Shown here piece after piece: positions 1-8,278 of a stretch of 22,627 nucleotides of DNA; within the stretch, counting starts at the first letter, position 1, and every line of letters begins with the position of its first letter. Origin of the DNA: Ichthyosporea sp. XGB-2017a. Taxonomy: Eukaryota; Opisthokonta; Ichthyosporea. The stretch lies in assembly GCA_002811675.1 (NCBI GenBank), contig PDIM01010365.1, forward strand, positions 13,683-36,309, written 5' to 3'. The notes below the pieces were generated by a model that worked only from the letters and a program-made list of their open reading frames with translations, had not been told where the DNA came from and made no database searches. The translations under genes were made by a program, and so were the position numbers.

Positions 1-28
1 AAAAAAAAAAAAAAAAAAAAAAAAAAAA
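1..28. repeat. Poly(A) run at window edge
   Basis: The first 28 bases are all A. They are followed by T-rich and A-rich simple sequence up to about 130. The run could be the tail of an upstream retro-inserted element, a homopolymer tract or a contig-end artefact; nothing upstream is visible to decide. Confidence 0.9.
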
Positions 29-211
29 GACATTGATTTTTTTTGTTTTTTGTTTTTTGAGTTGATTTGAGTTTTTGACTGTTATTAATAATATGAATTA
101 AAAAGGAAACAAACAAAAACAAAAAAGAAACCCCACAAAAGGTCGAGAAGAACACAACAGACGGGATTAAATTGATTAAACTAAACTTAATCCAGCCAGT
201 CCACAGGCACA

Positions 212-1997
212 ATGGCGCCTCGTCGTGACCACAGCAGGGGCGGGGAGGAGGAAGAGGTGCAGCTCCTGGACGGGGAGGGATCCCAAGGAGGAGGAGGAGG
301 AGGAGAGGAGGAGAGGGGGATTGGGATTTGGATGGAGACTAATAATAATAATAATATGACTAGTGATAAGAGACCAATCATTAGGATCTTCTTCCTGTCT
401 ATGATTATCTTTGTAAGTTGGAAAATGGGATGGAGATGGAGTGGAGTGGGATTGAGTTCACCCTTTTGTGTGTGTTGTGGTTTTTTGTTTTGAGGACTAA
501 ACTCTGTGTTCGAAACTAATCTTTGTATTATTATTATTATTGTCTTAAAACATTAACAAATATATATATATATAGGGATTAGAAGTGTCTTATTCCATAG
601 AAACAGCATATGTGACTGGGATTTTCCTCCAGCTGGGGTTCTCGCACACAGGTACGGGATTTGTATGGCTCATCAGTCCTCTGATGGGGCTGTTTCTCCA
701 GCCCGTGCTGGGATGGTACAGTGATCAATGTCGCAGCAGGTATGGGAGACGTAGACCGTTCATTACTGCGCTCACCCTGGGAAGTATTGTGGGATTTATT
801 CTGCTGCCTAACGCTAAAGGGATTGGATCTCTTCTGTGTGGTCAACATAACAGCGGTGCTGGTGATGATTCATGGTCACATCGCGTATCGGTTGGGTTGG
901 CGGTCTTTGCGGTTGTTCTTCTTGATTTCTGTAATGACTCCTGCCAGGCTCATTGTAGATCATATCTGCTTGATGTGGTCCCACTGGCACAGCAAGAAGC
1001 AGGGAACTCCATATTCTCTGTCATGGCTGGATCGGGTTCTTTTTTCGGGTTTGTGATGGGTAGTATCCATTGGAAGAGAATGTTTGAGCCTCTATGGGAC
1101 GCTGATCAAGAGCGTGTGACGTTCACCTGTGCTGCTCTCATGCTGGCTGTTTGCCTGGGGATAACAATTTGTAGTATAAAGGAAAAGCCAAACACGGACA
1201 TTTGCTCATCAGAGCCCGCCTCCACCATGGGGATATTAAAATCTTTAGCCTCGTCTTCCCAGTACTTGAAATGGGTACTCATCTCGCAGTTTCTGGGAAT
1301 GACATCGTATTTGTCCTTTTTGCTCTTCTACACGGATTTCGTAGCCGAGGCGGTATTTGGTGGGAGTCCCGATGCGGCTGATGAGCACAAACACGAGCTG
1401 TACAAAGATGGGTTGAGATTTGGATCATTTGGGCTTGCGTGTGGGGCTCTCTCGAGTGTTGTGTACGGGGCTGGAATTCCCTTACTGATGCATCACATTG
1501 GGATGAAGGCAACATACTTTATGGGATATGCTCTGTTTTGTATCTTATCCATTCTCACGGCCCTCTTTCCGAATACATATTTGGCCTTGGGGTATTCTTG
1601 TGCGGGAGGAGTTCTGTTTGCAACAATTTACAGCATACCATTCTGTGTGGTAGCCAGCCACGAGCTGCATTCTTCCTCGGGCCAGTTGTCATCCAGGGAG
1701 AAAGGAAGGCCAACGGAAACTTCGCCTATGTTGCAGAATAGTTCAGAGGATTTTTTGGGCACCGACCCAGAGAGAATTGGGTCAACACCAAGGGTTACTT
1801 CAGGTTCGAATGAGGAAAATAGAATTGGTCTTCATGTGGGGTTGATGAACATGATGCAATTTCTGGGCCAACTATTTATGTCGTTGACAATTGGATTATG
1901 CATTTCCAAGTACGAATCGACGAGCGCAATTGGGATATACTCTTTCTTTTTTTCTCTACTTGGCTCTCTGACTTGTCTTTTTGTTAAAGCAAAATAA
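212..1997 (+). CDS. SLC45/SUC-type sugar:H+ symporter (MFS, GPH family), two exons
   Basis: A predicted 12-helix membrane carrier that probably imports sucrose or a related sugar with protons at the plasma or vacuolar membrane. Exon 1 (212-412) gives 67 residues: an acidic Gly/Glu-rich cytosolic tail and the start of TM1. Exon 2 (576-1997) gives 473, for 540 aa in all, normal for the family. Joining the exons in phase 0 creates GLEVSYSIETAYVTG, the TM1 signature of SLC45/SUC carriers. The conserved cytosolic RxRxGRRRPF loop is at residues 120-129, followed by an Asp-rich TM4-5 region (DFCND...YLLDV) and GSIHW, all typical of SLC45. The longest exon 2 frame opens at GTG (585), which is not a credible start; the ATG at 212 plus splicing explains the gene. 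Substrate is inferred from family only. The gene converges on the G8 protein gene, 158 bp away. Confidence 0.88.
286..315 (+). repeat. GGA/GAG microsatellite inside coding exon 1
   Basis: An imperfect GGA run encodes the Gly-rich and Glu-rich tail of the sugar carrier. Length changes in multiples of three would alter only the cytosolic N-terminus. Confidence 0.75.
413..575 (+). other. Intron in sugar carrier gene (163 nt, phase 0)
   Basis: The donor is GTAAGT at 413 and the acceptor is ATATATAG ending at 575, after a TA-repeat and an ATT microsatellite. Splicing joins two open frames between codons and restores the conserved TM1. An AG at 581-582 would put the reading frame out. Confidence 0.85.
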
Positions 1998-1998
1998 A
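1993..1998 (+). terminator. AATAAA poly(A) signal overlapping the stop codon
   Basis: The TAA stop (1995-1997) lies inside an AATAAA hexamer. If it is used, the 3'UTR would be only about 20-30 nt. Confidence 0.45.
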
Positions 1999-2036
1999 AA
2001 AGGCAAAGGCTATATATCTCCTTAAACAGTCAGTTC

Positions 2037-2047
2037 TTTATTTTATT
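2037..2047 (-). terminator. Two overlapping AATAAA poly(A) signals for the G8 gene
   Basis: The plus strand reads TTTATTTTATT, giving two minus-strand AATAAA hexamers about 110-120 nt beyond the TAG stop at 2156. They lie between the convergent stops of genes 1 and 2. Confidence 0.55.
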
Positions 2048-2155
2048 ATTTGTTTTTCGCGCATGTTAGGACGCTGCATATGAATGCAGTTAAACTTTCT
2101 TTTACATAGGTTCATGATATATTTAAAAAGGCAAGGCCTTGAACATTTTCTAAAT

Positions 2156-5100
2156 CTATTTCCTATTGTAGTAGTGGTCGTAAATGCACTGTGGACAATC
2201 TGGCAAGTAAGCCATGTTTGCACTTCTAGGATTATTCGGATCCCTACAGAAGCGGCATCCAGTTAACCCCTGGCATCCGACAAGACTAGTTGTCTTACAA
2301 CTTTCATCAGCGAATAGAAAACTAACCCCTGCGTCTAAATTGGGATTAGCTTTATCAAAGCATGCTTGTGAACATTCACCATTAACCAAATTAGGGTCTT
2401 TCCAGCTTACAGGGTCAATGAGCTGCCCTTCTTCAGGGGCTGGCTCCTCTGGCGTTGGCTCCTGTGGTGTCGGCTGTCGATCGGGATAGTAATGTTCATA
2501 GATGCATTGAGGGCAATCTGGCAGGTGGGCCATGTTTGCACTTCTGGGATTATTTGGGTCCCTGCAGAAGCGGCATCCGGTTGATCCTTGGCATCCAACA
2601 AGACTAGTGGTCTTGCAACTCTCGTCAGCGAACAGAAAACTAACCCCTAGGTCTAAACTGGGATTGGCTTTGTCAAAGCACTCTTGTGAGCATTTAGACT
2701 GATCCGAGGGTGTCTCGGGCTCAGGTTCTTCGGGGGTTGGGGTAGGCTCCTCAGGGTTTGGCTCCTCAGGTGTTGGTTCCTCTGGGGTTGGCTCCTGTGG
2801 TGTCGGCTGTCGATCGGGATAGTAATGTTCATAGATGCATTGAGGGCAATCTGGCAGGTGGGCCATGTTTGCACTTCTGGGATTATTTGGGTCCCTGCAG
2901 AAGCGGCATCCGGTTGATCCTTGGCATCCAACAAGACTAGTGGTCTTGCAACTCTCGTCAGCGAACAGAAAACTAACCCCTAGGTCTAAACTGGGATTGG
3001 CTTTGTCAAAGCACTCTTGTGAGCATTTAGACTGATCCGAGGGAGTCTCGGGCTCCGGGGTCTCAGGCCGCGGCTCTTCAGGCGTCTCGGGCTCTGGCTC
3101 TTCTGGAGCTTCGGGTTCTGGCTCTTCTGGTGTTTCGGGCTCTGGCTCTTCTGGAGTTTCGGGCTCTGGCTCTTCAGGAGTTTCGGGCCCTGGCTCTTCA
3201 GGAGTCGTGGGTATCGGTGGGAGATCAGGAGATGGTGAATTGGCAGCGTCACTATCAACAATTTCCCCACTGCCCCCGAACGTACAAGCGCTATCACCAG
3301 CGACATCTTTGTATATCTGATAATGTGCATTCATTGCTCTATTGGCATTTTCAACAATTATTTCTTCGGCACAGGACATTTCATTAACCCGACAGTTGAT
3401 CTTGTCCCGACTACAAGAGTAAGCAATGTTACCACACAAGCTATCAATAGAGTGACCAGGCTTGACACGACAAATTTTACCCGTTTTGGGTACACATTCC
3501 ATTCGGCTTCCACAGTCTCCGGGGCAAGACTCGCAAGTCTCACCTTCCCCACAAATACCATCACCGCACCCACCACTACACGGGCCACAGTCCACAGTAC
3601 ATGAGCTGCAGGTCTCACCATCACTACACTTTTCATCACCACAAAATGGACTGAGGGAGCATATTCCACAGTCGCGTGGGCATGAAGAGCACGTTTCCCC
3701 ATTGCTGCAATTTCCATCACCACAGTAGTGTGAAGTGGATGCTTGAAGCCTTTGATTAAAGAATGGGCCAGAGGTCTCTGTGTATTTGGGATATAACTGT
3801 GATTCGCACATTCCGGCTCTTTTAATAGCATCCTCCCCGGAAATAGTTGGTACTTCAGCATCTATCCACACAACATCGCAGCCTTCGGCAGGGCAGTAGC
3901 GGTAAAACTCCCTTACTTGATATCTCTGCCTCAATACCACGAAGATTACATTACCATCCTTGAAATAGGCATTGCCTTCCTTGAACATGCTGTTATCCAT
4001 GCTATCCACAGCAGGTAGCAAAGGGAAGTCCTCCTTTGGTCTGGGTGCCGGCTGGTCAAAATACAAGCCCCTACGCACTTGATAATTTTTTGTGCCGGAC
4101 GGATAACAGATCGCAAACCGAATTTCATCGTGTACATCGGCATTGGCCATCGTTAGCTTCAAGCTAGGTGGAGTCACATAAGGAAAATGAATTGAATAAG
4201 AAGCTCCCGGAACCATAGCGGTTTGAAATAGGTTATTTAACCCGTCTTTCACGGCCCCGGTAGAAATTAAATCACCTTTAGCATCTTCAAAGTTCCCGCT
4301 CCTATGCTGATCGCGAATGATATAGATAGCCTTTTCTCTAGGAGCTCCAGGAAATGGAAATCTTTGGTTGCTATTACCAGGATTGTATTGAGTTGCACGA
4401 GGGTTTTCATTTGATATCCAAACATTCACATACTTCCAAGGGCAGATTGCCGCCTTCCAAACTGAATTTACTTCGCAAGCCTCAGAATCCTTATGTAGAC
4501 CCAAGTCTGGAAGAATGTATGAGCTTCTATACCCAGTTACTGAACCAGAAGGATCTGAAAGAACTGACTGGGTATCGCCATCCAAACGCCTATTAAGGTC
4601 ATCCATGTAAAATTGATTGCGATACTTATTAGACTGTGAATCAAATTTGGCATTCACTACTTCATTTCGCGCAGACATTTGCCAGGTATTATGATAAAAG
4701 TTACCAATGGCACTATGAACAACGCTATCAACCTCATATCGGTTGAAAGTGCAATCAAAGAAGGACATCGTACCGTCGTAATAGGCTCCTCCTCGGCTTA
4801 CAATACCTGGTCCACTGTAGGTTACATAACCTTCTCCATTGTTAAAGTCCGGATGTCCTTTAGCGCGATTTAGCTTATATTCCTCACCAGGCTTCAATGT
4901 ACCACAGTTCTTACTGAAACCAACAAACAAAGAGTTTCTTACAATACCAGCTGGAATTTTTATAGGATGAACACCAGCTGAGGCAAACGTAATTCCTTCG
5001 TACATGTCAGCAAAGAAGCTATCAGCAACCAATATTTTGTGTCCCCGGAACCAAAACCCCTGTTTTCCATTTTTGTACAAGGTAAGTCCTTTGACAACAA

Positions 5101-6541
5101 TGACCGAATCTTTTCCATCTGGGGTTTTAGGATCATAGCTCGTAAATCCATGATTGTTCGATCGTTCAAGGCCAATGTTATCGTTTTCAGGCTGAAAGTT
5201 GGTAGGCTCTATCATGAATCCATTTTTCCTGTTACTATGAACAACATTCCCTGTGCACTGTGCCAAGGGAACTCGGCTAGGGTTACCGATGTGACCATAT
5301 TTTCCTGAGGTCTCTGAAATACCATTTACCTTGTTGCGAAAAAGGTACCATATACCTGTATCATCGGAACCACCAGCGACATTGTCGATAAGGGCATTGT
5401 CAGGATGAGTGATCCAGAAAGTAGTTGGCGCCATTTCATCGGATTTGAAACCCACTTCGCCTACACCTCCACTACCGCTCACCTTCTTCGCCTTTGTGTT
5501 CAAGAAGCAATTGTGTTTGAAAACGTTGTTGGTTTCACTCGAATCTTCCGTTAGCACGCAGTGCCCAAAGTGATCGTAAGCTACATTGTTTTCCACCAGC
5601 ACATTACTTGTTCCGTGAAGAACCACGCACCGAAAGTTGCTCTTGTGTATACTGCTGTCCTTGATGTAAGTTCCAGATGGCATGTCTCCAGCAAGATGAA
5701 AATGAAACGGATATCGCCCAATAAGATCTCCTTGACCCATGTTATAAAGCTCTATACCTTGGATGTGAATTTTAGTTCCTCCATGAAACATCATGTGCCC
5801 ACCGTGCACACCATCTTCTTTGCCTTCAATTCTAATGCTTCGACTCAGTAAAGCAACTTCTCCTCGTTCATCTACACCATACGTAATTTCTCCAAAGTGG
5901 TTGTACTTGCACGAACCACTCAGAGAGAGTGTGTTACCACTCTTTCCTGTAATGGTAAAAGTTTCCGCCTGGTTCATATCGAAATCAGTAGAAGCCAGAA
6001 CAATGGAGTCACCTGCAGACCAACCAGACGCGTCGAGAACATCAATTGAATTTTGTCCCACAAAGCATGTCTTGGTCAGTTTGGTCCATGTATTTCCTTT
6101 CCCTTTGGCGCCGTGTAAGTTGAGAGTTCCTCCATGCCCTACTCCAATGAAACGGTCGCCAAATGAGAATTCGTTTCCACTAACAACAGTGGATCCATCA
6201 AGAACAATCTTCACCTCTTCTTCAAAAGGGCAGCTTTCAGTACCAATTTGCAGTTCCCCATAGACAAGAATGTGCGAGGTAGTTAGTGTCATCCCTTTTC
6301 GGTCAAACACAAGCAGGCCACCTTTTTTAATATCAATACCGCCAGGGATATTTGCTGAAGAAACGTCAAACAGCACCTTGTCTCCCCCATTCACGGTCAA
6401 TGAATTAACAGATGCCATAGACGATACCTTTGTGAAGCCTGCGGTTGATGGGGCACACGCAAAAGCAGCCAGACCATTGCCCATCACAATAGCACAACAT
6501 AGAGTGAAAATCACCATTCGGTGAAGACGCATAATAACCAT
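2156..6541 (-). CDS. Secreted G8/CEMIP-like beta-helix protein with X8-like and Cys-rich modules
   Basis: Encodes 1461 aa from the ATG at 6541; the frame upstream opens at TTG (6625), unlikely in a eukaryote. ATGs at 6532 and 6517 are alternatives. Residues 1-28 form a signal peptide with a likely AFA|C cleavage. A G8-like domain (about 44-155) precedes a parallel beta-helix core resembling CEMIP/TMEM2, with GDSIVLASTD near 177 and GRYPFHFHLAGD at 275-286. From residue 940 there are three CGDGxCxxGExCxxCPxDCG-type repeats. Residues about 1016-1095 resemble an X8/CBM43 domain (Cys pattern, NAHYQIY, ACTFGG), a family that binds beta-1,3-glucan. A Pro/Glu stalk and three Cys-rich modules of unknown fold end the protein. 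No C-terminal membrane anchor is visible. Inferred role: secreted wall or matrix protein. CEMIP relatives act on hyaluronan, but hyaluronidase activity is not shown here. Confidence 0.88.
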   Translation of the reverse strand: MVIMRLHRMVIFTLCCAIVMGNGLAAFACAPSTAGFTKVSSMASVNSLTVNGGDKVLFDVSSANIPGGIDIKKGGLLVFDRKGMTLTTSHILVYGELQIGTESCPFEEEVKIVLDGSTVVSGNEFSFGDRFIGVGHGGTLNLHGAKGKGNTWTKLTKTCFVGQNSIDVLDASGWSAGDSIVLASTDFDMNQAETFTITGKSGNTLSLSGSCKYNHFGEITYGVDERGEVALLSRSIRIEGKEDGVHGGHMMFHGGTKIHIQGIELYNMGQGDLIGRYPFHFHLAGDMPSGTYIKDSSIHKSNFRCVVLHGTSNVLVENNVAYDHFGHCVLTEDSSETNNVFKHNCFLNTKAKKVSGSGGVGEVGFKSDEMAPTTFWITHPDNALIDNVAGGSDDTGIWYLFRNKVNGISETSGKYGHIGNPSRVPLAQCTGNVVHSNRKNGFMIEPTNFQPENDNIGLERSNNHGFTSYDPKTPDGKDSVIVVKGLTLYKNGKQGFWFRGHKILVADSFFADMYEGITFASAGVHPIKIPAGIVRNSLFVGFSKNCGTLKPGEEYKLNRAKGHPDFNNGEGYVTYSGPGIVSRGGAYYDGTMSFFDCTFNRYEVDSVVHSAIGNFYHNTWQMSARNEVVNAKFDSQSNKYRNQFYMDDLNRRLDGDTQSVLSDPSGSVTGYRSSYILPDLGLHKDSEACEVNSVWKAAICPWKYVNVWISNENPRATQYNPGNSNQRFPFPGAPREKAIYIIRDQHRSGNFEDAKGDLISTGAVKDGLNNLFQTAMVPGASYSIHFPYVTPPSLKLTMANADVHDEIRFAICYPSGTKNYQVRRGLYFDQPAPRPKEDFPLLPAVDSMDNSMFKEGNAYFKDGNVIFVVLRQRYQVREFYRYCPAEGCDVVWIDAEVPTISGEDAIKRAGMCESQLYPKYTETSGPFFNQRLQASTSHYCGDGNCSNGETCSSCPRDCGICSLSPFCGDEKCSDGETCSSCTVDCGPCSGGCGDGICGEGETCESCPGDCGSRMECVPKTGKICRVKPGHSIDSLCGNIAYSCSRDKINCRVNEMSCAEEIIVENANRAMNAHYQIYKDVAGDSACTFGGSGEIVDSDAANSPSPDLPPIPTTPEEPGPETPEEPEPETPEEPEPETPEEPEPEAPEEPEPETPEEPRPETPEPETPSDQSKCSQECFDKANPSLDLGVSFLFADESCKTTSLVGCQGSTGCRFCRDPNNPRSANMAHLPDCPQCIYEHYYPDRQPTPQEPTPEEPTPEEPNPEEPTPTPEEPEPETPSDQSKCSQECFDKANPSLDLGVSFLFADESCKTTSLVGCQGSTGCRFCRDPNNPRSANMAHLPDCPQCIYEHYYPDRQPTPQEPTPEEPAPEEGQLIDPVSWKDPNLVNGECSQACFDKANPNLDAGVSFLFADESCKTTSLVGCQGLTGCRFCRDPNNPRSANMAYLPDCPQCIYDHYYNRK
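2454..2710 (-). repeat. Downstream copy of 333-bp-period coding duplication
   Basis: Read base by base, this block is identical to 2787-3043 over 257 nt. Similarity continues for about a dozen bases on the low-coordinate side and, past one mismatch at 2711, for 11 bases on the other. The offset is 333 bp (111 codons), so the frame is kept. It encodes the second Cys-rich module and part of its Pro/Glu linker. Confidence 0.95.
2787..3043 (-). repeat. Upstream copy of 333-bp-period coding duplication
   Basis: The partner of 2454-2710, encoding the first Cys-rich module (starts SDQSKCSQECFDKANP). A third, diverged module lies at about 2159-2388, showing an older copy beside a recent one. Confidence 0.95.
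3045..3215 (-). repeat. 24-bp minisatellite encoding PEEPEPET octapeptides
   Basis: Tandem, slightly varied 24-bp units encode PEEPEPET-like octapeptides (variants PEEPGPET, PEEPEPEA, PEEPRPET). They form a proline/acidic stalk between the X8-like domain and the Cys-rich modules. Shorter PTPEEP repeats separate the modules further on. Confidence 0.9.
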
Positions 6542-6747
6542 TTTGGTCAGATACACCGGTTGCCTCAAAACACTCGACACCGAGAAAAGCAAAATAATAC
6601 GAAAAGGGAATCTGCGAAATAACAATAACTACAGTTAAGATTTTCCAGCGGATTTATCTTGTTCCCTCCAAAAAGTTTGTTGCTCTTCTTTCTGATTCAC
6701 TTATTTCTGCTCTAATCTCCTCATGGCAAACACATGCGCTGTCTTCA

Positions 6748-6755
6748 TATTTATA
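6748..6755 (-). promoter_or_regulatory. TATA box for the G8 protein gene
   Basis: Reads TATAAATA on the minus strand. It lies about 210 nt upstream of the chosen ATG (6541), which predicts transcription starting near 6720 and a leader of about 180 nt. Start site not tested. Confidence 0.5.
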
Positions 6756-7990
6756 CCTCCCCACCTTCACTTTAGCTCATGTACATATACGTATACTTCA
6801 CTACAAACCCAAACTTTTTTGTTGTTGTCTGTAACTGCTTAAATTTAAAAATGGAAAGCCTTATCACAACCATGCAAGGCCAAAGGCTCTCACTGCATCT
6901 GACCCTCTCATGACCCTCAATACAAGTCAAGAACGCATAATTTGAACTCGCACGTCTACACACTTTGTCTAAGGTTTGGCAACGATACTCAGCTCACAAG
7001 AATGCAAGTAACGCATTGTATTTTAATAACATTGCAAGCAAGATGCTTATTCAGTTGCTTCTCCTGTGCTTTGTACTTATTAGGAGCTGCCTATTCCGTT
7101 CTTGGCATTGCTAATTTAGCCGGGGTTTTGAAGAGGGAATACACCTGCTAATGCCTTTTTTTTCTTTTCCCCCTCTTTATTGGCTTTTTGTAGTTACATT
7201 TTACACATTTGGACGTTCTGTGCCCATATTTTAACCCGTTTTACTTATATTACTTAATTACACCACAAGCTTAAACACAGTGCGAATTGAAGTAGTACAG
7301 CTAGCTCTCCTAGTGATCAACCACTATCAACTCGAGGCTTATAAAGCTCTAAATTTGCTGCTGCTCTGCAGTCCAACTGCAAAAGCCCACAGCCAAATGA
7401 AGTGTTGTAATAACCTCAAAAGGCCCCTCACAAGTACAAGCAAAAGATCGAGACCGGCCAGGCTACATCCGCAACTTTATTTAGACAAACCATAGAAAGA
7501 TATAGGTACATATAAAGAAGGGGGACTTCTTCATTTGACCAGAAAGAATGTCTTGTTGACTTTTACATCTTCTTCGGTTGGATAAACAAAAGGCGGTACT
7601 CTCTTCATATATATATTATATTAACTGCTGTTCAATACACAAATACACGCGGAAACGGTAGATGGGCTCTGAGTCCGGGACTTCTGAAGGGCTTTCAGTA
7701 TGAGAACTTGTGAGAAATAATTTGCAGCTGCGGCCTTTTCGTAATTATGCAACATAAAACGTTCAAAAAACCACGTCTGCTGTTGTTCGGAATTCAGATA
7801 CAAAAAGTACAAACACAAGCAGTACGTAGAAACAGCAGGGACAATTTCCGCTAAGAAAACTTGGACTAAAAATACAAAAACTGCTTAAATTGTTTTTGAA
7901 GTGGTTTATTGCAAAATCGCATGTGAGCTAAAAAGCCCAAATAAAGGAATTCGCTATGCTGCAGAAAGGCAGTGAGAGGCTCCCTGGCAA
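6756..7990. other. Intergenic region between divergent promoters
   Basis: About 1.2 kb with no confident gene. Plus-strand frames at 6942-7151 and 7280-7495 open at TTG and GTG and show no recognisable domain. A minus-strand frame (about 7880 to 7621) is open for 87 codons but lacks an initiating ATG; it is treated under findings. No tRNA, 5S or spliceosomal RNA was recognised by eye. Confidence 0.6.
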
Positions 7991-8000
7991 TATATAAATA
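7991..8000 (+). promoter_or_regulatory. TATA box for PRORP
   Basis: TATATAAATA on the plus strand, about 280 nt before the PRORP ATG. It predicts a start site near 8020-8030, next to the first dyad element. The surroundings are A/T-rich, so chance occurrence is possible. Confidence 0.4.
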
Positions 8001-8009
8001 AATAAAAAT

Positions 8010-8094
8010 AATTCCCTTCAGGGAATTAATACAAATGAAACCATATTAATTCCCTTGAGAGAAATTAAACAGATGATATTCCCTTGAGAGAATT
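8010..8094 (+). repeat. Three dyad motifs ATTCCCTTGAGAGAATT upstream of PRORP
   Basis: Three related copies: 8010-8027 (a perfect 8-bp inverted repeat AATTCCCT/AGGGAATT with a 2-nt spacer), 8048-8066 and 8078-8094 (TTCCCTTGAGAGAA core, imperfect dyads). The starts are spaced about 38 and 29 bp. They sit at or just downstream of the predicted start site, so they could be protein-binding sites or small leader-RNA hairpins. Confidence 0.7.
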
Positions 8095-8278
8095 GAGCAG
8101 TTTCCTCGTGGATCATTAGCTGGTCTTCATTTTTTTTCTTAATTTTTACTTTTGACTTTTGACTTTGACAAGAAAAGTAGATTTGTAACTTGTTCTGTTT
8201 TTAAGTTATTATTTTTCTTTGATTTGATTCAACAGCAAAACTGAGAAAAAAGGAAAGGGAAAAAAAAAGCAAAGAAAA

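Noticed and set aside
579-848. Antisense open frame across the sugar carrier
   Set aside because: A shadow of the conserved coding strand; no ATG-supported protein features.
585-1997. Single-exon sugar carrier starting at 585
   Set aside because: The start codon would be GTG and half of TM1 would be missing. Splicing from exon 1 restores the family's first helix.
6542-6625. N-terminal extension of the G8 protein frame (28 extra codons)
   Set aside because: It opens at TTG. The first ATG (6541) leads straight into a signal peptide, so the extension is treated as leader.
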